From IMG/VR virus record IMGVR_UViG_3300042346_001122, positions 1 through 31,118 of that record: a DNA stretch of 31,118 nucleotides. The stretch is one strand, 5' to 3'. The notes under the pieces are model-generated. The model ran no database searches and was not told the DNA's origin. It saw only the letters and a program-made list of their open reading frames with translations. Below are positions 20,741 to 27,882 of the stretch, one piece after another. The translations under genes were made by a program, and so were the position numbers. Numbering within the stretch: the stretch's first letter is position 1; each line of letters opens with the position of its first letter. Source of the DNA: a virus.

Positions 20741-20774
20741 TTAAACCAACTACAACACACAGGAGCAAAAGATT

Positions 20775-21059
20775 ATGAATCTTACACACGGACTAACTGC
20801 AAAAGGTCTAAATTATTGGGAGGATGATAGCAAAACTCATCTAATCCAACAAACAGCAACGCGTTCCGCGATCTATGTTTATTACCGTAATCATTTGGTT
20901 ATTGATTGTGGTACCCCTAAAGGTTTAGCATCACAACACGGATTTACACTACTAGGAAAAGAACAAACAAAACCAAAAAAAAGTGGTGTTATACATTGGG
21001 AAATTCCAGAGGAAGCTGAAATGTATTTCCCGATTAGTCCAGACTCTTATGTTCATTAG
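20775..21059 (+). CDS. Hypothetical protein, 94 residues
   Basis: A 94-residue protein starting MNLTHGLTAKGLNYWEDDSK behind a CACAGGAG site. It has alternating polar and aromatic short strands (AIYVYYRNHLVIDCG) and a helix-breaking Lys/Pro stretch, then HWEIPEEAEMYFPISPD. No family recognised. It stands behind a structured leader and before a terminator, so it is likely a single-gene unit. Confidence 0.55.
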   Translation: MNLTHGLTAKGLNYWEDDSKTHLIQQTATRSAIYVYYRNHLVIDCGTPKGLASQHGFTLLGKEQTKPKKSGVIHWEIPEEAEMYFPISPDSYVH

Positions 21060-21142
21060 AGCAAAAGAACAAAGACTAATATCCCTGCTGAATGGGAATT
21101 AGTATCCGAGTAATAACACAGTCGGTAGTTGAGGCTATAAAT

Positions 21143-21177
21143 AAAACCCCGTCCATCAGTATTTTGGACGGGGTTTT
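21143..21177. terminator. Strong rho-independent terminator
   Basis: A near 13-base stem, AAAACCCCGTCCA (21143-21155) with TGGACGGGGTTTT (21165-21177), around a 9-base loop, with T-runs in both directions. It separates the plus-strand accessory genes from the minus-strand late block. Confidence 0.9.
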
Positions 21178-21192
21178 GTTTTGTCCTTTTCG

Positions 21193-21246
21193 TGTCCTAG
21201 CATCCTGCTTTGTCCTAGCCTCCTGCTTTGTCCTAGCCTCCTGCTT
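21193..21246. repeat. Three tandem 18-base repeats over the end of the resolvase gene
   Basis: The unit TGTCCTAGCCTCCTGCTT occurs three times head to tail (21193-21210 with one base change, 21211-21228, 21229-21246). The stop of the resolvase gene (TAG at 21233-21235 on the minus strand) lies in the last unit, so the repeats are 3' of the gene on the minus strand and may be a slipped-strand expansion. Confidence 0.8.
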
Positions 21247-21787
21247 TGCGCCGCAGATATTCAGCAAGGAGAAGTGCCTCGGCCCGCCCGTTGTATTTCT
21301 TGAGCTTTAATTCCATAGCCATCTGGGGGAATAACTGCACCGCAATAATCCTTGATGCGTCCTTGTCTTTCCCAATCAAGCCATAATGCTTTTTCCATTC
21401 TTGAGGGGTCACCAACTCCATAGGAATATTTAACGCTGCGATCACTCCCAACCAAATGCCAAAATTCGTCCCAAAATCAAAGGTTGATCTAACTCCCTGT
21501 CCTGGCATCGAATGAACGCTCTCCATGGCGATTATTGAGTTTGAGGTAATTGACTGTGCTAACTCCGATGCCATTAATGCAGGGCTTGACTTCGTTGTGA
21601 TTTTAGTTTTGGACTTGACTGTTCCCTTGTCCGCAACCTGATTAAATAGCGTGAGGTTTGGCTTTTTGCTTTTAACCTTAGTTTTTATCTCAATAACTGG
21701 ACAATCAATGAGTTTGATTCCCGATGGAGAGATGATAGCAACTCCTCCGGTTTTTCCTGGGTCAATTCCGATGAAAGTATTGATCAT
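21233..21787 (-). CDS. RuvC-like Holliday-junction resolvase
   Basis: A 184-residue protein with the RNase-H-fold RuvC pattern: GIDPGKTGGVAII with D9, IAMESVHSMPGQGVRS with E89, LIGKDKDASRII with D141 or D143 and NGRAEALLLAEYLRR with E170. An insertion rich in Lys and Thr (about 33-68) separates the first strands. These enzymes resolve branched DNA during recombination or before packaging. It is translated with the HTH protein above it (TAATG overlap at 21787). Length agrees with phage RuvC-like proteins. Confidence 0.75.
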   Translation of the reverse strand: MINTFIGIDPGKTGGVAIISPSGIKLIDCPVIEIKTKVKSKKPNLTLFNQVADKGTVKSKTKITTKSSPALMASELAQSITSNSIIAMESVHSMPGQGVRSTFDFGTNFGIWLGVIAALNIPMELVTPQEWKKHYGLIGKDKDASRIIAVQLFPQMAMELKLKKYNGRAEALLLAEYLRRKAGG

Positions 21788-22098
21788 TATTTTATATTTG
21801 CAAGGTTAATGATTGATGGACTGTGGGCAACATTTAAAACCCTTTCAAGTACCCAGGAAAAGTTTTGTTTATTAACTATTTCGCCAGTCTTTTTGCTTAA
21901 AATCCTAAGCATTATTCTTGTTTTATCGCCAATATAACCCTGATCATAGCCTAACTTTTCACCTATCTCTGAATAGGTATTATCTGTTAATATCCCCTCA
22001 ATAATTTTCCTGGTTAAACTGTCAATGTGTTTCCCTGTTTCAGATAAAACCAAGCTATCAACTAACCAAATATATTCTAATTGTTCCCTAGATGTCAT
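21787..22098 (-). CDS. vMAP-N-type HTH protein
   Basis: I start it at ATG 22098 (MTSREQLEYIWLVD), 103 residues; a longer frame begins at 22194 but overlaps the previous gene by about 100 bases. Residues 26-90 match the N-terminal helical domain of cyanobacterial signalling proteins (vMAP-N, vWA-MoxR-associated): LTRKIIEGILTDNTYSEIGE, then KLGYDQGYIGDK, ILSKKTGEIVNKQNFSWVLE. In those proteins the domain stands in front of NB-ARC or WD40 parts. Here it stands alone, which suggests a domain captured from the host, perhaps to interfere with such a signalling or defence protein, or a simple DNA-binding protein. Confidence 0.6.
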   Translation of the reverse strand: MTSREQLEYIWLVDSLVLSETGKHIDSLTRKIIEGILTDNTYSEIGEKLGYDQGYIGDKTRIMLRILSKKTGEIVNKQNFSWVLERVLNVAHSPSIINLANIK

Positions 22099-22381
22099 TG
22101 GTAAAATCTTCCTCTTTGTAATAAACCCCATTGTGAATTCTAAAACCCTCGATATTCTCTGTTTCGATATCCCAGAAATTAACTTGTTCACCAATCATCC
22201 AGATCAATAATTCTCTCAACGTACCAAAACCCGGAAGGTGTGGCAACTCAAGTCTTAGTCTGTCAGGCGTTCCAAAAGCACCCTTAAAATGACTACTAAA
22301 TCTAAAAATAGTGTAATGATGACTAGCTATTTCTTTCGATATTTCTTCTACTTCATTCAGCAAACTTTCCAAATCTTTCAT
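22088..22381 (-). CDS. Hypothetical protein, 97 residues
   Basis: I start it at ATG 22381 (MKDLESLLNEVEEISKEIAS), two bases after the upstream stop; the longer frame from 22393 overlaps it. The N-terminus is a helix with heptad-like Leu and Ile. The rest (HHYTIFRFSSHFKGAFG, then LRELLIWMIGEQVNFWD) is mixed and aromatic. Not recognised. It overlaps the vMAP-N gene by 11 bases, so it is co-translated. Confidence 0.6.
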   Translation of the reverse strand: MKDLESLLNEVEEISKEIASHHYTIFRFSSHFKGAFGTPDRLRLELPHLPGFGTLRELLIWMIGEQVNFWDIETENIEGFRIHNGVYYKEEDFTNDI

Positions 22382-22383
22382 AA

Positions 22384-22650
22384 CTATTTCCATCCCTTCT
22401 TAATACTATTCTGATTAGCAAAAGCTACATGATCTCTGGTGATCTGCCACTCATAACGGGGTCTTAACTCCTCTCCAATCCTGACGCAATCGGAGTCGGT
22501 ATCAGTCAGAGGAGTCACACCATTCTGATATTTAAACAGGGTTTTAGTTACCCAGTTAATATCTGTTAGTTGTTGATTTCCCCCTCGTTTCTTGGCTTCC
22601 TTAACCACTAATTCTGCTATTTGTGGATAGGGTGATTTTGCTTTTACCAT
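22384..22650 (-). CDS. Hypothetical protein, 88 residues
   Basis: An 88-residue protein behind AGGAGAGAGT. The first half is basic and helical (PYPQIAELVVKEAKKRGGNQ), and the middle, TDINWVTKTLFKYQNGVTPL, is like an HTH start. The end, RDHVAFANQNSIKKGWK, is basic. This resembles small phage DNA-binding proteins, but no family is certain. It lies at the front of the resolvase unit. Confidence 0.55.
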   Translation of the reverse strand: MVKAKSPYPQIAELVVKEAKKRGGNQQLTDINWVTKTLFKYQNGVTPLTDTDSDCVRIGEELRPRYEWQITRDHVAFANQNSIKKGWK

Positions 22651-22674
22651 ACTCTCTCCTAATACAATTCAAAA

Positions 22675-23295
22675 TTACCAACTCGGATTACCGCCATTAA
22701 CGGCATCCGTCATGTATTTAGTTCTACGATGCCAACCCGACTTAAACACGGTTTGAGAAGGTCTACTGGTATAAATTGAGGTGTAATAACTATCTTGAGA
22801 CTTGAGATAGTTTAACGCCTGTTCCTGCGGTGTTGACCCTGAGATATCCCACTTTTTACCACTATTAACATAACTATTCATAATAGCTAAATTAAGCGGT
22901 TTCTGGGCTTTATCTGCACCTGAAGCTATCCAGTAGTCGGTGTGATATATCTTTATTGCTTGGGGTAAAGTTATTGAGGAAACGTTTAACCCGTGCCGTT
23001 TAGCTACACTTTCAATAATACCATACTTGGTTTTCCCACCGCCATCGGCAGGGTGATCCGACCAACCTCCTTCTACTTTTAGAATATGCGCGATCGCCCA
23101 TGCAAAACCCTCGTCATTTATACCAGCTTGACTAACAGCTTTCTTGATGTCTTCAGGGGCTTGTGCTTTGGAAATATCACCGGAAACATTACCCGATGGA
23201 TTAACACCCGTTACTGATTGAATGGCGGGAGATTGTAATAAATTGATAAGTGTAAACCCCGTTACCCCTAACATCATTAAGTTATTGAAAATCAT
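22675..23295 (-). CDS. GH108-type muramidase, membrane-anchored
   Basis: A 206-residue protein. An N-terminal hydrophobic stretch (about 1-20, IFNNLMMLGVTGFTLINLL) can act as signal anchor. A linker follows, then a family 108 lysozyme domain: AWAIAHILKVEGGWSD with E75 as catalytic acid, HPADGGGKTKYGI (81-93) and a C-terminal SGWHRRTKYMTD. It cleaves peptidoglycan. It overlaps the M23 gene by four bases (ATGA), so the two wall enzymes are made together. Lysis or DNA-entry role. The Asp-Gly-Gly-Gly version of the usual DPGG motif is slightly unusual. Confidence 0.8.
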   Translation of the reverse strand: MIFNNLMMLGVTGFTLINLLQSPAIQSVTGVNPSGNVSGDISKAQAPEDIKKAVSQAGINDEGFAWAIAHILKVEGGWSDHPADGGGKTKYGIIESVAKRHGLNVSSITLPQAIKIYHTDYWIASGADKAQKPLNLAIMNSYVNSGKKWDISGSTPQEQALNYLKSQDSYYTSIYTSRPSQTVFKSGWHRRTKYMTDAVNGGNPSW

Positions 23296-23894
23296 TTTTT
23301 TGGCTCCATTATTGGGATTACTTTTTTAGGGTCAATATATTTCCCGTTGAGTTTTATTCCTAAGTGTAGGTGATTTCCGGTTGATGTTCCCGTAGTACCA
23401 ACCAATGCAATAGGTGTACCGGCTTTGACTGATTGACCTTTTTGGACTAAAACTTTCGAGGCGTGGCAATATTTGGACAGGTAGCCACCGGAATGATTGA
23501 TCTCAACTGCATTGCCACAACCGCCCATGTCACCCGCAAAAGACACCTGACCATCGGCAACAGCTAAGATGTTTGCACCCCCTGGCGCTGCAAAATCAAT
23601 CCCGTTGTGCATTTTTTGCCCTCCCGTTACAGGATGCTCGCGCATACCAAACCCAGAAGATATTGTGTAGGGTGTTGAATGGGGATAAATAAACTTAGGG
23701 GCATCTTTACCTAACGTGACTGTTGAGGTTTGACTAGATTCTGTTGATTGGGGACTAGAAACTTGGGGAGAGGATTGGTTGAATTTAAGAATCCCAAAGC
23801 CCAACAACAGACAAGTAATGAAAATCCAGAAAAAAGCATCATCCAACTGTTCCTCACAATCCCTTATCCTCTCCTCCAATTTCCGGTTCAACAT
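23292..23894 (-). CDS. Membrane-anchored M23 peptidase
   Basis: A 200-residue protein: a charged cytosolic N-terminus (KLEERIRDCEEQ), one membrane span at about 20-36, a Ser/Gln-rich linker (40-62), then an M23 (LytM) metallopeptidase. Zinc ligands by pattern: H96 and D100 in MHNGIDFAAPGG, and H177 in NHLHLGI, with H175 as base. The domain would face the periplasm and cut peptide cross-links. It is overlapped by the muramidase gene. Two different wall-cutting activities side by side, both tethered, suggest a wall-opening function near an ATPase gene further upstream in the same operon. Confidence 0.85.
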   Translation of the reverse strand: MLNRKLEERIRDCEEQLDDAFFWIFITCLLLGFGILKFNQSSPQVSSPQSTESSQTSTVTLGKDAPKFIYPHSTPYTISSGFGMREHPVTGGQKMHNGIDFAAPGGANILAVADGQVSFAGDMGGCGNAVEINHSGGYLSKYCHASKVLVQKGQSVKAGTPIALVGTTGTSTGNHLHLGIKLNGKYIDPKKVIPIMEPKK

Positions 23895-23898
23895 TGCC

Positions 23899-24249
23899 TT
23901 ATTTTCCCCCCATATCTTGCTTGCCTATTTGTTCTGATTTATCGTTTTGGGGAACGTCAAGGTTGTAGCGCGATCGCAAGCCACCTAATTTAAACTCGCC
24001 ACTAAATAGGTTTTTAGCTGTCTCTTTCTTTTCGGGTTTAGTGGAATCGGAAGATTTTTTATCATCGGTTTTGGGTTCTTCTTTAGGTTTTGCCCAGTCC
24101 TCCTTGGGTATCTGCCTAGTTATTTCTGGGATGGTTTTTACCGTTTCGGCTACACCCTTTTTAAACCACCAAGGGATTGACTGATTCCAACAAAAGTAAA
24201 TCAGAAATACCCAACCCAGAACAGATCCAAAATAGAATAAAACTCTCAT
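23899..24249 (-). CDS. Small membrane protein with Lys-rich tail
   Basis: A 116-residue protein with one N-terminal membrane span (VLFYFGSVLGWVFLIYFCW, about 3-21) and a long polar tail rich in Lys, Glu and Asp (EEPKTDDKKSSDSTKPEKKE). It starts at ATG 24249 overlapping the stop of the gene above. Not recognised. It looks like a small accessory protein of a membrane complex, or a spanin-type lysis protein. Its end contains a HIP1 site and KLGGLRSRYNLDV. Confidence 0.55.
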   Translation of the reverse strand: MRVLFYFGSVLGWVFLIYFCWNQSIPWWFKKGVAETVKTIPEITRQIPKEDWAKPKEEPKTDDKKSSDSTKPEKKETAKNLFSGEFKLGGLRSRYNLDVPQNDKSEQIGKQDMGGK

Positions 24250-24485
24250 TATTTAACATCCTCCAGTGATTCAATTGGGGTAATGGTTGAATCGGAATCG
24301 TCACCTTGACCGGGGGGAAGTTGACGATTATTTGTGGCATTTATAGACCCGCCGAACCAATAGGTTAAAGTCCCTACACTTTTCTCGAATAATGTCTTGA
24401 TAGCGGTTTCAACTGTCATCCCTCTGACTCCAAAAAAGACAAGTAAAGTTAGCGCAGAAACGAAAACAATTCTTGAGGGTTTCAT
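24249..24485 (-). CDS. Small membrane protein
   Basis: A 78-residue protein, one membrane span at about 4-22 (RIVFVSALTLLVFFGVRG), and a short tail rich in Gly, Asp and Ser. Starts behind AGGAGCTTTACTT. Not recognised. Could be a holin or small subunit of the membrane complex encoded around it; no further evidence. Confidence 0.55.
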   Translation of the reverse strand: MKPSRIVFVSALTLLVFFGVRGMTVETAIKTLFEKSVGTLTYWFGGSINATNNRQLPPGQGDDSDSTITPIESLEDVK

Positions 24486-24496
24486 AAGTAAAGCTC

Positions 24497-24907
24497 CTAA
24501 TTAATTTGTGATTGAGTAGCTTGTTCAAAATCAACTGTTACCTTGATTTTCTTGTTAGATTCTTGTTTATTCAATGGATTGAACACTATAATTACCGACT
24601 CTTTCCCTTTAAGAAAAAACTGCATTCTACTAGAAAAAAATCCACTCTCCCTGTAACTGTAGTCTCCTGTTATTGGGTGTCGGGTCATACGACGCAAGGA
24701 AAATCTGGCATCCGAGGAAATAGTGACTAACTGCCTTAGATCAGAGGGGTTGCGAATCCGTTGCCCTTTGGGTTCGCTGCCTACATACACTAGATAATTC
24801 CCTGAGCGATTAAAAACAGGTAGCTCGGCGGTTGATGGCTTTGGAGTAGACAGTAACGATGTCACAGTAATCAATCCGATGGTTAATAATTTCAACCTTT
24901 TATTCAC
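24497..24907 (-). CDS. Exported protein with signal peptide
   Basis: A 136-residue protein starting at GTG 24907 behind AGGAG. A clear signal peptide covers about residues 1-28 (KRLKLLTIGLITVTSLLSTP, then PSTAELP), with cleavage after TAE or nearby. The rest is a beta-rich periplasmic domain (SGNYLVYVGSEPKGQRI, RFSLRRMTRHPITGDYSYR, SVIIVFNPLNKQ). Not recognised. It lies between the FtsK-like ATPase and the small membrane proteins, so it belongs to the same membrane or wall module. Confidence 0.6.
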   Translation of the reverse strand: MNKRLKLLTIGLITVTSLLSTPKPSTAELPVFNRSGNYLVYVGSEPKGQRIRNPSDLRQLVTISSDARFSLRRMTRHPITGDYSYRESGFFSSRMQFFLKGKESVIIVFNPLNKQESNKKIKVTVDFEQATQSQIN

Positions 24908-24918
24908 AACAGATACTC

Positions 24919-26355
24919 CTATTTATTAATTAAGACTTTGGACTGAGAGGACTGAGATAATTGAGACTCCCATGCGGGTTTTAGGTAGTTAATGTAACGC
25001 TTGTTAGTAGAACGCGGCTCTATTCCTAACTCGCTACAAATTTGTTTTAGGGGTGATGGAATCAAACCGTGGGAATATTTAAAAGCCCGAAGTTCAAGAG
25101 AAGATTTAAACAGGGCAGTATTAACCTGCTCCCACCAATCACTATCCGGGTCGGTTGATTTGGCACTGGCAAAGGTAACGTTAAATCCTGATAGGTCAGG
25201 AATTACCACGACACGGCTTTGTCCTTTGATTGTGCAGATAGCCGGGCGTTTACCTTCTTTTAGGAGTCGCTCTGCTATCTCAATTAGCCCTGTTTTCTCC
25301 CCTCCTAAATATTTGATTTGAGACTCAGGGATTGAGGGATAACAAATAATTAGCTGTGCAATATTCTCAAGGGTTGCGAGGGTAAAGCCGCCCTCACCAA
25401 CGGACGCGGATTGACCCACGGGGATTAACTTAATCTTGTAGCCTCTACCCTGCTTAATGATCTCAATTAGCTTATCGAGCCGGGAATTGGTTTTGTCTGA
25501 CTTGTATCGTTCCACGATACTGTCAAATTCTTCGCAGATTAGGCAAATCGGAGTCAGGTCAACTTGAATTTCTGATAACTTGGTAAAGCCGTTTCTGGCT
25601 CCGTCAACACAAGCCTTAATCCGTTTATCTAATTGGGCGTGAACGTGATCAATTAGGCTATCAATCTCGTCATCGGGTTGCTTGATCCATTCGGTGTCCA
25701 ACCCAAACCAATTATTAAGATAACCGTCATTATCGGGCTTTCCATAGTTCGGGTCAGCAATAAACAGTTGACCATCGGGGTTATTCTCAAGCCATTGACT
25801 GATTATCAATCCCAGGAGTTTAGATTTTCCCGACCCCGTGCCACCCGTTAGCCTTTGATGTGGCAACGATAGAAATTCAGATACCCAACCCGAATCATCT
25901 TTGATTGATTGAAACTTAGACTTGATTTCCGGTGGGATAGCTTTGATTAAGAGTTGTGAAGATTTGGCATAACCTTTTTCTCCAAAGTCCCCTAGACTAT
26001 CCAAAGCCTGACCAACTCCCCAAACTGTCCAACTAACTGATTTAGCCAAGGTATCGGGGACGGTGCGGGGTAGATCCTCAAGTTTGACCATAGACTCATC
26101 CCCTAGTATCAACCCCGCTAAAGCACCAAGGCATCCCACGCCCGCTAAATATAGAAGGATTGAATTATTAACGGGTTTACGCTCAATTACCAAAACGCTA
26201 CCCCATTCTCCTTTCTGAGATTGGTGGGGTGAGATACCTTTTAAATCCTCAATCTGAACAGTCGCAGCGCTGAATAAACCAATGGCTGAAAATCCTAAAC
26301 TTGCTGCAACGGCAACTCCCCAATTCTCCTTAGTGAAGTTATTTGGTTTTGGCAT
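24919..26355 (-). CDS. FtsK/HerA-type membrane ATPase, coupling-protein-like
   Basis: I start it at ATG 26355 behind a perfect AGGAGG; 478 residues. Two N-terminal membrane spans (about 10-32 and 64-85) are followed by a motor domain: Walker A GGTGSGKS (171-178), GQLFIADPNYG near 195-205 and Walker B CLICEEFD (271-278), then GYKIKLIPVGQSAS. The C-terminus (LIPSPLKQICSELGIEPRS) looks like a small DNA-binding helix bundle. This is the layout of membrane DNA pumps: FtsK, TraD/VirD4 coupling proteins or HerA. With tethered M23 and GH108 enzymes nearby, a DNA-transfer or packaging role is possible; with no terminase in the window I cannot tell which. Confidence 0.75.
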   Translation of the reverse strand: MPKPNNFTKENWGVAVAASLGFSAIGLFSAATVQIEDLKGISPHQSQKGEWGSVLVIERKPVNNSILLYLAGVGCLGALAGLILGDESMVKLEDLPRTVPDTLAKSVSWTVWGVGQALDSLGDFGEKGYAKSSQLLIKAIPPEIKSKFQSIKDDSGWVSEFLSLPHQRLTGGTGSGKSKLLGLIISQWLENNPDGQLFIADPNYGKPDNDGYLNNWFGLDTEWIKQPDDEIDSLIDHVHAQLDKRIKACVDGARNGFTKLSEIQVDLTPICLICEEFDSIVERYKSDKTNSRLDKLIEIIKQGRGYKIKLIPVGQSASVGEGGFTLATLENIAQLIICYPSIPESQIKYLGGEKTGLIEIAERLLKEGKRPAICTIKGQSRVVVIPDLSGFNVTFASAKSTDPDSDWWEQVNTALFKSSLELRAFKYSHGLIPSPLKQICSELGIEPRSTNKRYINYLKPAWESQLSQSSQSKVLINK

Positions 26356-27145
26356 CTTTAGCCTCCTTTTCTGCCAATTGTTTAGCCTCAAGTTCTAATT
26401 GCTTTTGAAGGGCCTCAGTCCGCTTCTGCTGCTCGTAGGTTAAAGCTCTAAGTGTCATGGCAACCTCAGAGAACCGACGGACATCACTCGCCAAAACCGA
26501 GACATTAACAGAGGTAAACTTTAATTGAATTTGATCTGCCGATGTAGTTTCCCAATGGCGTTTTAGTGCCAAAAGATTTCCCCAAACCTCAAACAACAAA
26601 TCAGCCGCTTGCTTCCGTTCTTTAGGTGAACCGTTAAATTCTCCCTCTAGCGTAGCTTTATCAAGTTTGTTAGCCAGAAAGTTGATTTTCTTAATCAGAA
26701 ATAACTCAATAGAAATGGGTTTCTTTTCAATCTCAGAACGAGCTTGCAACAGGAATGTTTCTGCTACCGCTTCACTCAGATTGTTAACTTGAAAACCTAC
26801 CTCGTTTAATGACTTATCTAATAGCTCATTTCGTGCCATTTCTAAGTCAGGGGATGGTTGAAATTCTCCAGAATTATCATTAGCTTCGGTCGAGGTTTCC
26901 CCTGTTGGTTCTACCGTCATTTGCTGAACTTCGGCAGTTTCAGCTACGGGAACGTTAGGAGCAAACTTCTTGATAATTCCTGATTTATTCCCGACTAAGG
27001 TAATAAAACTACAAACTGCAATAACTGTTAGTAAAACCGCTACTCGTTTTCGTGTTTTATTAGGCTTTCTAGGTTCCCTCTGAGTGGCTTCTGAATCCCC
27101 ACTAAAAGCTGGTAAGTCATCACTAGGCTGTAAACTGTCTAACAT
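26339..27145 (-). CDS. Single-span membrane protein with coiled-coil end
   Basis: A 268-residue protein: a polar N-terminus, one membrane span (VAVLLTVIAVCSFITLVG, about 34-51), a long acidic helical region and a C-terminal coiled coil (QQKRTEALQKQLELEAKQLA, about 241-260). Its end overlaps the ATPase start by 17 bases, so they are coupled. Most of it would face the periplasm. Not recognised; a scaffold or partner of the ATPase is plausible. Confidence 0.6.
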   Translation of the reverse strand: MLDSLQPSDDLPAFSGDSEATQREPRKPNKTRKRVAVLLTVIAVCSFITLVGNKSGIIKKFAPNVPVAETAEVQQMTVEPTGETSTEANDNSGEFQPSPDLEMARNELLDKSLNEVGFQVNNLSEAVAETFLLQARSEIEKKPISIELFLIKKINFLANKLDKATLEGEFNGSPKERKQAADLLFEVWGNLLALKRHWETTSADQIQLKFTSVNVSVLASDVRRFSEVAMTLRALTYEQQKRTEALQKQLELEAKQLAEKEAKDAKTK

Positions 27146-27150
27146 CTATA

Positions 27151-27576
27151 TCAATCTCCCTGTGCATGGTGTGAGGTTTTGGTTTTCTGGGTGTTAGTGT
27201 TTGGAGTGGTGTTTTCGGGCGAAAGTACCTTTCCATAGAGTTCAAGGGCTTCAAAGTATTCAGGACTCCCAGGCTGAAGGCAATTCAGGTGATTCTCGGT
27301 TGCTCTTTGGATCAGTTCACCCAACACAAGGTTAAAGTCTGGTTTTGTGTCTGATCTGTTGGGGCTTGTTTCCTTGTTTGATTGGGTGTTATTGCGGGTT
27401 GTGATAGCCAAGAGTGCAGTAGTTGTGGAACTAGCTACTAATCCGATAAACCCCCCATATTGCATCATTCTAACCTCTGATATTTCCGGTTCTAATGTTA
27501 GGGATAACAGGACTGAACTAATGCCACCAATCACAGTTCCAACCATGATCGCCTTAACGGGTTCTGGGATTTTCAT
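27151..27576 (-). CDS. Two-span membrane protein, holin-like layout
   Basis: A 141-residue protein with two membrane spans (IMVGTVIGGISSVLLSLTL, about 10-28, and YGGFIGLVASSTTTALLAI, about 40-58) and a polar C-terminal half. A short helix follows (DFNLVLGELIQRATENHLNC). The layout fits a small class II holin fused to a tail, or a complex subunit. Not recognised. It overlaps the 41-residue gene and precedes the coiled-coil gene by 5 bases. Confidence 0.55.
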   Translation of the reverse strand: MKIPEPVKAIMVGTVIGGISSVLLSLTLEPEISEVRMMQYGGFIGLVASSTTTALLAITTRNNTQSNKETSPNRSDTKPDFNLVLGELIQRATENHLNCLQPGSPEYFEALELYGKVLSPENTTPNTNTQKTKTSHHAQGD

Positions 27577-27679
27577 ATTGATAGTTTTGGGACTGTTCCC
27601 TGATTCGACTAAAAACTACTTGATTGCTAAATATTAAAAACCCAATAAAGAATGCTGTTAAATAATAAATAGTATTCAT
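27554..27679 (-). CDS. Small membrane peptide, 41 residues
   Basis: A 41-residue frame from ATG 27679 to TAA 27554-27556. GGGAGG lies 8 bases upstream, a near-perfect site. It has one hydrophobic helix (IYYLTAFFIGFLIFS, about 4-18) and a basic-polar tail. Its start overlaps the stop of the 28-residue frame and its end overlaps the next gene. Too short for a family match; a holin-like or membrane-subunit peptide is possible. Confidence 0.5.
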   Translation of the reverse strand: MNTIYYLTAFFIGFLIFSNQVVFSRIREQSQNYQYENPRTR

Positions 27680-27765
27680 TAGAAACAACCTCCCATTAAA
27701 AAGGGCATGACGTTATGTGAGCAGTAAACTCCAAATAGATTAACCAAGTCGATAACGATTCCCAC
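27679..27765 (-). CDS. Short peptide, 28 residues, GTG start
   Basis: A 28-residue frame from GTG 27765 to TAA 27679-27681, behind GGGAGGG 6 bases upstream. It reads VGIVIDLVNLFGVYCSHNVM and ends PFLMGGCF, hydrophobic enough to be a small membrane peptide. It begins right at the stop of the frameshift extension above and overlaps the start of the 41-residue gene. Its good site and tight spacing are the only support. Confidence 0.4.
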   Translation of the reverse strand: MGIVIDLVNLFGVYCSHNVMPFLMGGCF

Positions 27766-27882
27766 TTAAAACCCTCCCATTAATAATTCTAATTGTTGAC
27801 TGATTTCCTTGGGTTGAGGGATTTTTAGGATAACTTCTATTCTCTCAACCCGTGTTTCTAGTTCGTTTATTCTCCGAAAAAA
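27766..27882 (-). other. Slippery heptamer and -1 frame extension
   Basis: T TTT TTC at 27876-27882 (minus strand) is a canonical X XXY YYZ -1 heptamer, with zero-frame codons AGT TTT TTC GGA GAA TAA. The -1 frame then reads CGG AGA ATA and on for 36 codons (RRINELETRVERIEVILKIP, then QPKEISQQLELLMGGF) to TAA 27766-27768. This segment has coiled-coil-like heptads but no start codon before its last Met, and its stop touches the next start (GTG 27765). Confidence 0.55.

Noticed and set aside
21076-21267. Minus-strand frame with KQEART repeats
   Set aside because: It is the 18-base tandem repeat read in another frame, overlaps the terminator at 21143-21177 and has no ribosome binding site.
25001-25321. 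106-residue plus-strand frame inside the FtsK-like gene
   Set aside because: Shadow of the ATPase gene, no ribosome binding site, random composition.
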